Source: an uncultured Burkholderiales bacterium
GTDB lineage: Bacteria > Pseudomonadota > Gammaproteobacteria > Burkholderiales > Burkholderiaceae_C
Length of the DNA: 64,000 bases
Direction: 5' to 3'
NCBI GenBank assembly: GCA_937891665.1
Contig: CALAGS010000139.1
Span: 23,807 to 87,806 of the forward strand
The notes beneath the pieces are model-generated. The model was not told the origin of the DNA and did no database searches. It saw only the letters and a program-made list of their open reading frames with translations. Positions 54,706-63,576 of the stretch are shown here, piece by piece (within the stretch, counting starts at the first letter, position 1; every line of letters starts with the position of its first letter). The translations under genes and the position numbers were made by a program.

Positions 54706-56805
54706 TTAAATGGCCAGTGGATCGACATCCACCAGCCAGCGAATCAGGCCTTTGTGCTGAGGCTCTGACCGCGATGCATGCAATTGTTCTTGCAACAATT
54801 CAAGCACCCTGTGAAGCGCTTTTCTGGAAGCGCTTTCAATCAGCATTTGTGCACGCTCAACATTGGCCACCCGCTGAATGCTCATAGGCACTGCAGGGTA
54901 CACACTCACTTCGGCCAAGGCCGATGCCTCTTGCGTGCCAAGGCCTTCTAAAGATTGCAACTGCGCATTCGCATGGTTTAAAAAAGCTTGTGCCACCGAT
55001 TGCGCGCGCGCGTCACTGCGTATCAGAGCCTGAAACGTACTGGGCGGCAGGCCCGCTTCCAAACGTTCTTTCAATTGTTGCTCGGCAAATGCAGGGTAGT
55101 CGTGTTTTTTAAGCGCTTCAAACAAGGGGTGAGAAGGGTGAAAAGTTTGCACCCACATTTCACTGCTGGCGCTTTGTTCTGCATCGCGCCCCGCTCTGCC
55201 GCCGGCTTGCATGAGCAATGCAAACAAGCGCTCGGGCGCTCTGAAATCGCTAGAGAACAAAGCCCCATCTGGGTTGATGGCGGCCACCAATGTGATGCGC
55301 CGAAAGTCATGCCCTTTGGCAATCATTTGAGTGCCCACCAAGACATCGACTTCGCCGCTGTGCACACCTGCCAATTGCGCTTCTAGCGAACCCTTCAATT
55401 TGGTGCTGTCTGCATCAATGCGCATCACCTTCACGGGGTCGCCATTGGGTCGTTTGACATCTACCAACAGCTCGGCCAAATGTTCTTCAAGTTGTTCGGT
55501 GCCGCGCCCCATGGGGGCGATGTCTGCGTTGCCACAGGCTGGGCATGCACGGGGCACACGCTCGGTGAAACCGCAGTGATGGCAGCGCAAGGTGCGGTCT
55601 ATTTTGTGAAACACCCGAAACGCACTGCAATGCGCGCATTCACTTTTCCAGTCGCAATCTGCGCAATGCAATACGGGTGCATAACCCCGTCGGTTGAGCA
55701 GCAACATGCTTTGCTCGCCCTTGGCCACACGCTCTTGAATGGCGGCCATCAAGGGTGCAGACAAAACAGTTTTGCGCGGCTGGTGGTTCATGTCTACGCG
55801 GCGCACGAAGGGCAGTTGACCAGCCCCAATGCGCGCGGGCATGGGCAAGCGCACATAGCGTCCACCTTCTGCAGCAGGCCTGCTGTGATGCCAGCTTTCT
55901 AATGAAGGCGTGGCCGAACCCAAAATCACTTTGGCGCCTTCTAGGCGCGCTCTGTAAATGGCCAAATCACGGGCCGAATAACGCGCGCCTTCTTGTTGTT
56001 TGTAACTGGCATCGTGTTCTTCATCCACCACAATCCATTTCAAATGGGGCATGGAGGCAAAGATAGACATGCGCGTGCCCAGCACAATGCGGGCGCTGCC
56101 TTGGTGAGCCGCCAACCAACTCTTCAATCTTTGCGGCCCGGTCATGCCGCTGTGCATAGAGACCACGCCAGCATCGCCAAATCTGGCTTTCACGCGTGCC
56201 TCAAGTTGCGGCGTGAGATTGATCTCTGGCACCATCATCAAGGCTTGTGCGTTGGGGTCTTCTGCCAAACACCTGGCAACCGCTTGAAGGTAGACCTCGG
56301 TTTTACCGCTGCCAGTGGCGCCATGCAGAAGAAACGGGCCAGATGCCTCAGCCATTTGCGACAACACCTCGGCTTGTTGTTCTGACAAGGGCCAAGGTGA
56401 CTGAAGCGCTGTGGCCAAAGTCTCAGGCGCAGTTGCTTGTTTTTTAAAGCGCCTGGCCAGTTGCACAGGCGTGAGGTCTCGGAGTTGAGGCGGCAAGGCG
56501 GCCATGGCCACTTCACCCAAAGAGCGTTGGTAATAATGAGCCGTGAATTGCACCAGCTGCAGCCAGTGCGCGCTTAAGGGCGCCACCGCCTCTAAAACTG
56601 CGATCACTTGACGCAAAGTGTGCGAGCTCAGTGTTTGTGGCGCAGTGGTGTGAACGCCCCACACCACACCTAAAACTTCGCGATTTCCAAAAGGCACCCT
56701 GACCAACTGACCGACAGATGCAGGCAATTCAGTGACGTAGGTCAGCAAACCGCCCACCTGACTGTGTGCGGGAGCAGAAACTGCAACGTCAAGCCACTTT
56801 TGCAT
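54706..56805 (-). CDS. priA: Primosomal replication protein N' (PriA)
   Basis: 699 residues. Walker A is GATGSGKTE (about 160), motif II is VVDEEHDASYKQQEGARYS, and the zinc region has eight cysteines in the C-x2-C spacings CADCDWKSECAHC and CHHCGF/CPACGN. It reloads the replisome at collapsed forks. The ATG lies next to the AT-rich gap with DnaA boxes. Confidence 0.95.
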   Translation of the reverse strand: MQKWLDVAVSAPAHSQVGGLLTYVTELPASVGQLVRVPFGNREVLGVVWGVHTTAPQTLSSHTLRQVIAVLEAVAPLSAHWLQLVQFTAHYYQRSLGEVAMAALPPQLRDLTPVQLARRFKKQATAPETLATALQSPWPLSEQQAEVLSQMAEASGPFLLHGATGSGKTEVYLQAVARCLAEDPNAQALMMVPEINLTPQLEARVKARFGDAGVVSMHSGMTGPQRLKSWLAAHQGSARIVLGTRMSIFASMPHLKWIVVDEEHDASYKQQEGARYSARDLAIYRARLEGAKVILGSATPSLESWHHSRPAAEGGRYVRLPMPARIGAGQLPFVRRVDMNHQPRKTVLSAPLMAAIQERVAKGEQSMLLLNRRGYAPVLHCADCDWKSECAHCSAFRVFHKIDRTLRCHHCGFTERVPRACPACGNADIAPMGRGTEQLEEHLAELLVDVKRPNGDPVKVMRIDADSTKLKGSLEAQLAGVHSGEVDVLVGTQMIAKGHDFRRITLVAAINPDGALFSSDFRAPERLFALLMQAGGRAGRDAEQSASSEMWVQTFHPSHPLFEALKKHDYPAFAEQQLKERLEAGLPPSTFQALIRSDARAQSVAQAFLNHANAQLQSLEGLGTQEASALAEVSVYPAVPMSIQRVANVERAQMLIESASRKALHRVLELLQEQLHASRSEPQHKGLIRWLVDVDPLAI

Positions 56806-57137
56806 TCAAAACCTTTTGAGCAGCTTTAACATGAAGGCGCCCTTGCATGGTGTGAAGTTTTGCTCATAAATATTCTTGAAACAACAGGTAAGTTGTTGTT
56901 TTTCATGACCTTTAGAAGCAGTCCCAATAAACTGTGGATAACTTTGTTGAAAACCCTGCGCGATGACCCGCAAACCCTTGAAAAATAAGGCTTTGATTGG
57001 ATTGCTCGCGAACTGAGCAGTTTCATAAAAATGATTAAAAACAACAACTTAGGATATACGAGAGGATAGCGCAAAGCTTGCAAGCAGCAACATAATCTTA
57101 AAATCTTTAGAGCGAACTTTTGTGCATAAGTCAATAG
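56806..57137. other. AT-rich intergenic region with two DnaA boxes and long inverted repeat (origin-like)
   Basis: Between priA and hemE lies about 400 bp without a gene. It holds TGTGGATAA (56933-56941, perfect TTATCCACA on the minus strand) and TGTGCATAA (57121-57129, TTATGCACA, matching TTATNCACA), in the same orientation. TAAGTTGTTGTTTTT (56889-56903) is repeated inverted as AAAAACAACAACTTA (57037-57051), and an AT-rich tract adjoins the second arm. These features fit a DnaA-bound region such as a replication origin, a DnaA-titration site or a regulated promoter. I cannot say which. Confidence 0.45.
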
Positions 57138-57168
57138 AAAAAACCCAAAAATTTAAATATTTTTGGGT
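57138..57168 (-). terminator. Terminator downstream of hemE
   Basis: On the minus strand ACCCAAAAA-TATTTAAA-TTTTTGGGT is a perfect 9-bp stem followed by six T residues (GGGTTTTTTC). It lies about 45 bp after the hemE stop. Confidence 0.85.
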
Positions 57169-57210
57169 CTTTAAGTGGGTTTGTTTGCAGTATGCAAAAC
57201 TTTTCTGGCT

Positions 57211-58326
57211 TCAGCGCCTGAGGGCTTTTGAATGCGAGTGAACCGCTTCCACCAATGCCGAAACATGCTCAGGCGGCGTGAATTGGCTAATGCCGTGGCC
57301 TAAGTTGAAAATGTGCGTAGGCCCTGAGGTGTTCTTGTCTGTGTGGGGCTTGCCAAAACTGTCCAAGACCCGAATCACTTCCTTTTGAATCTGCGCGGGT
57401 GGCGCAAACAGCACGTTGGGATCGATGTTGCCCTGCAGTACTTTGCCAGGACCTCCCACCTTACCGCCCACCATTTGGCGGGCGCGGCCCAAGTTCATGG
57501 TCCAGTCTAGGCCCAGCACCTCGCAATCCAATTGACCCATCTCCTCAAGCCACAAACCACCGCCTTTGGTGAAGACAAGGCGCGGAATGGTGGCGCCGTT
57601 GTGCACTTTCTTCAGCAATGCCAGAACCTTGGCCGTGTAAGCCAGGCTGAACTCTTGAAAAGCGCCATCGGCCAAGACACCGCCCCAACTGTCAAAAATC
57701 ATCACGGCTTGAGCACCGGCTTCAATTTGGGCATTCAAATAACTGGCGACGGCTTGTGCGTTGACCTCCAAAATGCGGTGCATCAAATCGGGTCGGCTGT
57801 AGAGCATGGACTTCACCAAGCGGTAATCGTCCGAGCCTTTGCCTTCAACCATGTAGCAGGCCAAGGTCCAGGGGCTGCCAGAAAAGCCAATGAGAGGCAC
57901 ACGGCCATTGAGTGCTTTGCGGATGGACGTCACTGCATCAAAGACGTAACGCAACTTGTCCATGTCGGGCACTTGCAGTTCAGCCACAGCGGCTTCGTCT
58001 CGCACCGACTTGGCAAAGCGGGGGCCTTCGCCCAACGCAAAGCTCAAACCCAGCCCCATGGCGTCTGGCACGGTCAAGATGTCGCTGAACAAAATGGCTG
58101 CATCCAAAGGGTAGCGATCTAGCGGCTGCAAGGTGACTTCCGTTGCGTAGTCCACGTTGGTGGCCAAGCCCATGAAGCTGCCAGCCTTGGCGCGCGTGGC
58201 GCAATACTCCGGCAAATAACGACCTGCTTGGCGCATTAGCCAGACGGGTGTGTGGTCGGTCGCTTGTCGCAAACAGGCGCGCAAAAAAGTATCGTTAGAC
58301 AGGGGTGCAAAGCTGGCTGTGGTCAT
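57211..58326 (-). CDS. hemE: Uroporphyrinogen decarboxylase
   Basis: 371 residues from the ATG at 58326 ([21 protein letters not shown]); the upstream extension has no family similarity. The signature [15 protein letters not shown] and the substrate Asp region [18 protein letters not shown] are present, with the later [17 protein letters not shown]. It decarboxylates uroporphyrinogen III to coproporphyrinogen III in haem synthesis. It is 92 bp downstream of the DsbD-like gene on the same strand. Confidence 0.96.
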   Translation of the reverse strand: MTTASFAPLSNDTFLRACLRQATDHTPVWLMRQAGRYLPEYCATRAKAGSFMGLATNVDYATEVTLQPLDRYPLDAAILFSDILTVPDAMGLGLSFALGEGPRFAKSVRDEAAVAELQVPDMDKLRYVFDAVTSIRKALNGRVPLIGFSGSPWTLACYMVEGKGSDDYRLVKSMLYSRPDLMHRILEVNAQAVASYLNAQIEAGAQAVMIFDSWGGVLADGAFQEFSLAYTAKVLALLKKVHNGATIPRLVFTKGGGLWLEEMGQLDCEVLGLDWTMNLGRARQMVGGKVGGPGKVLQGNIDPNVLFAPPAQIQKEVIRVLDSFGKPHTDKNTSGPTHIFNLGHGISQFTPPEHVSALVEAVHSHSKALRR

Positions 58327-58418
58327 ATGAATTCTGAAAATTTCTGTGCGATTCAATCGAAAACTTGAACATTCTCGCAGAATGGCTGAAGGCCATAGTG
58401 CTTTTGACGATCAGCCCA

Positions 58419-60680
58419 TCAATTGGGGGGTGAGGCCTTGACTTGGCTGAGGACCCCTTGAATTTCGCTCACGCTGGGCAACTCAGACAGCAAGCGCACA
58501 GATTGCCCCGGGGCGTACCAGGCGTAAACGGGCACACCGTTGCGGCCTAGCTCGTTCAAAGCGGCGGTGATTTGGGGATCGTATCGCGTCCAATCTGCCC
58601 TCAGCAATAAGACATTTTTGCTGGCAAATTCAGCCAACAAGCTGGGGTTTGAAAAAGTGACTTTCTTGTTGAATTGACATGACACGCACCAAGCGGCGGT
58701 GAAGTCCACAAAAACGGGTTGCCCCTTTTTGATGGCGGTGGCTACTTTTTCAGCCGACCATGCGTCCCATTGGCCTGGCTTTGGGGCTTGATTGCTTGAC
58801 AGGGAACTTGCTTGCGTCTGGCTAGGTGCTTGGACTTCCACCTGGGTCCACATGGGTCCCCAATGCCAAATCGACAATGCCAAGACGACCACGGCCAAGG
58901 CCGCCATCACGCGGCGTACTTTGCCGTTCAGTGTCAAGGCCCAGATTAACAAAGTCAAACTCAACAAGCAGGCTAAAAATCCAGAAACGCCATCCAAACC
59001 TACCTGCTGCCCCAAGACCCACACCAACCAAACGACGGTGGCGTACATGGGAAACGCCATGAACTGACGGAATGTCTGCATCCAGGTGCCGGGTCGCGGC
59101 AAGAACCTCACCCAGGCCGTATTGAAAGAAATGGCCACGAAAGGCAGTGCCATGCCAAAGCCCATGGCCAGAAAAACGGGCAAGGCCTGCCAAGCCGGCA
59201 AACCAATGGCCAAGCCCAAGGAGGCTCCCATAAACGGCGCCGTGCAGGGTGAGGCAATGACCACCGCAAATACACCCGACCATAGCGAATTGGTAATGGG
59301 GTTGGACCACTGAAAGCCCGCAGCTGAACTTGGCACGAACGAACCAAATTCAAACATGCCCGACAGGTTCAAGCCGATGATGGCAAATAGCATGGCAAGC
59401 GCACCCACCACCCAAGGCGATTGCAACTGAAAGCCCCAGCCCATTTGCGATCCGGCGGCCCGCAATGCCAGCATCAATGCGCCTAAAACCAAGAAAGAAA
59501 TCAAGACGCCTGCAGTGAAGGCCCATGCCGAGAGTTTCATGTCTCGGGGCCGATTGGCCATTTGTGTGATGCTCAAGAGTTTGATGGCCAACACCGGGAA
59601 AACACAGGGCATCAAATTCAACAAGATACCGCCCAGTAAGGCACCCACCATGGCAAAAATCCAAGTGGCCCAAGGTGCTGGCGCCAAGAGGGGGGGCGCC
59701 AATTTTTGAAGGGTGGGCGTCAAGTTGGCGTAGGTGGGTGGCGGATCAGAGAACACTTGCCATTGGCCTTGAACAGGTGTCTCAACGGTCCATTGGCGGC
59801 CAGAAGGCGCATCGGCCTTGCCCTGCACCAGCAACCATGTCATTTGTTGGGGGCTGTCCATGCGTTCGCTTGAAACTTGCAAGCTCACAGTGGCACCCGT
59901 GGCCACCTCACCAGAACCGCTGCTAGAACCGGCTTTTTGAACGACAGGTACGGCACTGTTTTGAACCACGTTGGCCGTTTGAGGGAACACCGTCCAGTCA
60001 CTGTTTTCGAGTTCTGGCGGCAATTGCGTCAAGGTCAGATCAAGGCTGCGGCCGTCTTTGGAAATTTGGGCCCGGTGCTTGCCCTTCAAAGGCTGCGCTT
60101 GCCATTGCAAGGCTTTTTCAAATGCACTTGCGGCCATCGATGTGCTGCCTTTGATGGGCACCCTTAAACTGAAACTTCCCTCCTGCGGAATGCACTCTTG
60201 TTTGCAAACCAGCCAGTTGGCATGCAACTCAATTTGCACCGAACTCTCGTTGCCCTGCGGTTTGAAGGACTTGCTCACTTGTACGGGCGTGACCAGCAAC
60301 AGGGCGTCTTCATACCCAAAATTGGCCAGTGGGCCAATGGGAATTCGGCGAGGGACTGGCCAAATTAAGTCGCCCGCCACCAGGCCCTCAGGCAATTTCC
60401 ACTGAAGGACTGTCGGCAGACCAGAATCGCCGGGGTTGCGCCAGTAGGTGTGCCATTCGGGCTGGTGCACCAGCTCTAAGCCCAGCCAAAGGGTTTTGCC
60501 TGCTTCGATGCCATTGGGCGCTTCGGCCAACAGGGTGGCTTTGACTTGGGGTGTTTGAACCATTTGACCCACTGGGCGTGGGCTCAAAATTTGCGTTTGT
60601 GCTTGCCCGTTGGTCGTCAAAACCACGAGCAAAACCATGCCCACCCACGAACAACGAAGGTTGAAAAGAAGCTTACGCAT
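58419..60680 (-). CDS. DsbD/ScsB-like thiol:disulfide interchange protein
   Basis: About 753 residues from the ATG at 60680 (MRKLLFNLRCSWVGMV, signal peptide to GQAQ). An N-terminal periplasmic DsbD-type domain carries CKQEC (C-x3-C). The central eight-helix CcdA-like domain has NLMPCVFPVLAIK and ASPCTAPFMGAS, each with the expected cysteine. The C-terminal thioredoxin-like domain has TAAWCVSCQFNKKVTF. It moves electrons from cytoplasmic thioredoxin to the periplasm. The longer N-terminal domain and C-x3-C pair point to the ScsB-like subgroup rather than E. coli DsbD. Confidence 0.88.
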   Translation of the reverse strand: MRKLLFNLRCSWVGMVLLVVLTTNGQAQTQILSPRPVGQMVQTPQVKATLLAEAPNGIEAGKTLWLGLELVHQPEWHTYWRNPGDSGLPTVLQWKLPEGLVAGDLIWPVPRRIPIGPLANFGYEDALLLVTPVQVSKSFKPQGNESSVQIELHANWLVCKQECIPQEGSFSLRVPIKGSTSMAASAFEKALQWQAQPLKGKHRAQISKDGRSLDLTLTQLPPELENSDWTVFPQTANVVQNSAVPVVQKAGSSSGSGEVATGATVSLQVSSERMDSPQQMTWLLVQGKADAPSGRQWTVETPVQGQWQVFSDPPPTYANLTPTLQKLAPPLLAPAPWATWIFAMVGALLGGILLNLMPCVFPVLAIKLLSITQMANRPRDMKLSAWAFTAGVLISFLVLGALMLALRAAGSQMGWGFQLQSPWVVGALAMLFAIIGLNLSGMFEFGSFVPSSAAGFQWSNPITNSLWSGVFAVVIASPCTAPFMGASLGLAIGLPAWQALPVFLAMGFGMALPFVAISFNTAWVRFLPRPGTWMQTFRQFMAFPMYATVVWLVWVLGQQVGLDGVSGFLACLLSLTLLIWALTLNGKVRRVMAALAVVVLALSIWHWGPMWTQVEVQAPSQTQASSLSSNQAPKPGQWDAWSAEKVATAIKKGQPVFVDFTAAWCVSCQFNKKVTFSNPSLLAEFASKNVLLLRADWTRYDPQITAALNELGRNGVPVYAWYAPGQSVRLLSELPSVSEIQGVLSQVKASPPN

Positions 60681-60797
60681 GCGGTAGAAAAACAAAGTCA
60701 AGAACCTAATCGCCAAAAGCTCAACTCTACACTGCAAAATCATGCCCTTAAATTCTGCGCCTCTATTAAACTGAGCAGATTGAAAAGCCCCCTAGAC

Positions 60798-61652
60798 ATG
60801 TCACATCACATTCACTTTTGGTCCGACTTGACCACCAACGACTTTGGCCGCCTTGATACCGCGCGGGCCATTGCCGTGTTGCCTTTGGCGGCAACCGAGC
60901 AGCATGGACCGCATTTGCCTTTGTCCGTCGATGTTGACATTGTGAATGGCGTAGTTCATTCAGCCATGACCCGTTTGAATGCGGGTGCCTCACCAACAGC
61001 CAACAAGTTGAACCCCAAAGACTTGTCCATCTTGGTTCTGCCTACGCAAAGCGTAGGACTCAGTCCTGAGCATGCGGCGTTTGCCGGCACGCTCACCTTA
61101 AAAGCCGAAACACTGATCCGGCTCTGGACAGACATTGCAGAGTCAGTCAAAGCAGCAGGCATCCACAAACTGGTGCTGTTCAATGCGCATGGCGGCCATG
61201 TAGGGGCCATGGATGTGGTGGCCCGTGATTTGCGTGCCCGCTTAGGCATGTTGGTTTACAGCGTGAACTGGCATCAGTTGCCCTTGCTAGATGAAAAGGG
61301 CCAAGATGCCAACGCCCTTTTTACAGACCATGAACACCGCTTTGGTGTGCATGCGGGTGAGGTCGAAACCTCGGTCATGCTGGCGCTTAAACCCCACGCT
61401 GTCACCATGAGCGAAGCCGAAAATTTCCGTTCAAGTTCTGAAGACCGTGCGCGCTCATTTCCCATTCTGGGCAACGGCCGAAGCGCCAAGTTGGCTTGGC
61501 AAATGCAAGACTACAACGCGGCTGGGGCGGCGGGCAATGCAGCCGCTGCCACCGCACTCAAGGGTCAGATTTTGTTAGATGCAGCCGGCCGCGCTTTGGC
61601 CGATTTGCTTTTAGAAATAGACCGATTGCCCGCCAACACCCTCAAGACTTAA
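60798..61652 (+). CDS. Creatininase-family amidohydrolase
   Basis: 284 residues from the ATG at 60798 (MSHHIHFWSDLTTND); the track start lies in the divergent gene. The metal-binding motifs are EQHGPHLPLSVD (about 33-44), NAHGGHVGAMD, and HAGEVETSVML. The fold is used by creatininase and by related enzymes that act on pterin or flavin precursors and by mycofactocin MftE. The substrate here is unknown. Divergent from the DsbD-like gene with about 117 bp between starts; convergent with the next gene. Confidence 0.85.
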   Translation: MSHHIHFWSDLTTNDFGRLDTARAIAVLPLAATEQHGPHLPLSVDVDIVNGVVHSAMTRLNAGASPTANKLNPKDLSILVLPTQSVGLSPEHAAFAGTLTLKAETLIRLWTDIAESVKAAGIHKLVLFNAHGGHVGAMDVVARDLRARLGMLVYSVNWHQLPLLDEKGQDANALFTDHEHRFGVHAGEVETSVMLALKPHAVTMSEAENFRSSSEDRARSFPILGNGRSAKLAWQMQDYNAAGAAGNAAAATALKGQILLDAAGRALADLLLEIDRLPANTLKT

Positions 61653-61688
61653 TGGCCCCTTGCTTTACAAGGCTGCCATAGCCTAAAG

Positions 61689-62795
61689 TCAAAATATGGG
61701 CAAAACCAGTTCAGTGGCTGTTGGAGAGATTTGCTTGGGGCACTCTCGCGTGGCATCCAAGCAACCACCCTCTGCATAAACGTCTTTGGGATCCCTGATG
61801 CGCATCATTTGGTGCAAGATGTTTTGCACTTTGGCGGGGTCTTGCATCGTCTCATGCACGCAAGCATCCACAATGGTTTCATCCATCCACAAGTCACCCG
61901 CTGCGTTGGTTTTCACACCATCACGCCAATGGTAAATTTCAATGCACTTGCTTTGCAATGAAAAAGGCTGATCGCGTTTCCAAAAATTGCTGAACAAGCC
62001 GCTGCCCATATAAATCACCCACGAGCCTTCATAACCTGTCACATCAGAGGAGCGCGCATCTGGATTTCGGAACCAAACACGCTCACCTGGCACATAAAAA
62101 CCAGCAGGCAAGGGCGCCTCTAGCGAGCCGTACTCATGCAAAAAAACTTCATGAAAGAGGCCAGATCGAATGGCATGTTTTTCATTCACCTGTTGCAGTT
62201 GTGCCAACAAAGAAGGGTTGTGCTGGCCCGCTTCTTGGGCCAAGCCCAACAAGATCACATATTCGGTTGCGCGATAACAAGAAAAATCGTACAGCTTGCC
62301 TGTGGCCTCGGGTTGTGTAGCGCTGATCAAAGCTTCGATCAAGGGCGTGTGGGGCTGCAGAATAAATCCGGCCTCTTCTTCATACCGCCAAAATTCGCTG
62401 GGCCGCTCTGCCGCATCGGTTTTAAAGGCCAGAGCTGTTTTGCGGGCATTCAAGACAATGTTTTCTCGCACCCGCACAGCACTGCTCAGAGCTTCTAAAT
62501 CATTGAATTCAAAGCGATGCGGAGAGACCAACATGGCCCAAAGGATCTCTTGCTTTAAATCTTTGGCATGCACGTGCAGCGAGAGTGTGTCGCTGGCAGG
62601 GGCATGAAGCTGCATCCAAGCAGCACTCATTCGGCACAACAAGGCGCCATCGGTTGACGAAATATCCACGCCTTCGTGAATACCATAGGACTCAAAAAAG
62701 GCGTCACAAGCAGACAGGTCGCAATGGGCGACTTGAAAGCCAGCCGCTTGAGTGAAGTGCGAAGTTGTCTGATGCGTATTTTGCATGGTTGTCAT
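61689..62795 (-). CDS. Divergent homologue of Tgl (protein-glutamine gamma-glutamyltransferase)
   Basis: 368 residues. By eye it aligns with Bacillus subtilis Tgl, as recalled: VRVRENIVLNARKTALAFKT, then YDFSCYRATEYVILL around the active Cys (Tgl FECATAIVII), and VPGERVWFRNPD ... YEGSWVIYMG (Tgl FLGDCLYFKNPE ... RGENVILLG). Tgl active-site residues are Cys116, Glu115 and Glu187. Here Cys is kept but the two Glu positions appear as Ser. An extra N-terminal 70-80 residues and a Cys-containing C-terminus (GGCLDATRECPKQ) are additions. No spore genes are in this region. Function is unknown. Confidence 0.55.
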   Translation of the reverse strand: MTTMQNTHQTTSHFTQAAGFQVAHCDLSACDAFFESYGIHEGVDISSTDGALLCRMSAAWMQLHAPASDTLSLHVHAKDLKQEILWAMLVSPHRFEFNDLEALSSAVRVRENIVLNARKTALAFKTDAAERPSEFWRYEEEAGFILQPHTPLIEALISATQPEATGKLYDFSCYRATEYVILLGLAQEAGQHNPSLLAQLQQVNEKHAIRSGLFHEVFLHEYGSLEAPLPAGFYVPGERVWFRNPDARSSDVTGYEGSWVIYMGSGLFSNFWKRDQPFSLQSKCIEIYHWRDGVKTNAAGDLWMDETIVDACVHETMQDPAKVQNILHQMMRIRDPKDVYAEGGCLDATRECPKQISPTATELVLPIF

Positions 62796-62837
62796 TCTGA
62801 CAAGAAAACAAGTCCATCCCTATCGGGACAAACACTA

Positions 62838-63530
62838 TCAAGCAAAAGTGACCCAATTTCGATAGGCAGCCTGGTCCAGGTGCGGTAAGTTGTTGTATGT
62901 AAGCAGCATGTGCCGGGAGGGTGAAAAGACAAATTCAGTCAGCGCCGTATTTCGAATGCGCAGGTTCAATTCAATGGACGTCTCTGCTGGTGCTTGAAGC
63001 ACTTGCCCTACCGCGGTTGAGATGGGGCCGCCGCTAGAAACAATCAAAACACGACCTTGATGGTTTTCTCGCACATGCTTTAACACCGCATGGATGCCTG
63101 CCGCAAATTCAGCATAACTTGTCATGCCTTTGGGCTGAGTTTCTCCTGCCATCCATTTCTGCAGTGCCGTTCGCAGCAAGCGAAAGTGATGCTTGTACAT
63201 CTCGGGGGTATCGGGCTTGGCAAGAGGCTCGGGATGAATGGTTTCAATCAATGCATGGCTGTCGTATTCATTGAGTTCAGGCCAGACTTCAGGGGCATTG
63301 TTCAGTTGCGCGCCCTGCGCAATGCCTTCCCAAGTTTGCCGGTGTCTTTTTAGGCTGCCCATGAAAACAGCGTCAAACTTCAGTGGCTCTGCGCCAGCTT
63401 GTTCGGCAGCCATCTGTTGCCAGTACTCGCCCAAGCGAATGCTCTGCTTCTGGCCCAAGGCACTGAGTTGGTCGTAATCGTCGGCACCGAAAGAAGCCTG
63501 ACCGTGGCGCACTAAAAGAAGTTGTCCCAT
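62838..63530 (-). CDS. Histidine phosphatase family protein
   Basis: 230 residues. The catalytic motif LLVRHGQASFG is at residues 5-15, and the second His is in VLIVSSGGPISTAVG, where the usual HG is replaced by SGG. It belongs to the phosphoglycerate mutase-like superfamily; the substrate is unknown. It lies 42 bp upstream of the Tgl-like gene and 46 bp downstream of the ABC-F gene, all on the minus strand, so an operon is possible. Confidence 0.85.
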   Translation of the reverse strand: MGQLLLVRHGQASFGADDYDQLSALGQKQSIRLGEYWQQMAAEQAGAEPLKFDAVFMGSLKRHRQTWEGIAQGAQLNNAPEVWPELNEYDSHALIETIHPEPLAKPDTPEMYKHHFRLLRTALQKWMAGETQPKGMTSYAEFAAGIHAVLKHVRENHQGRVLIVSSGGPISTAVGQVLQAPAETSIELNLRIRNTALTEFVFSPSRHMLLTYNNLPHLDQAAYRNWVTFA

Positions 63531-63576
63531 GGTGCTTAGTTTAAAGCCACATGAACCTTGTCTTTCTCTTCGGTCT

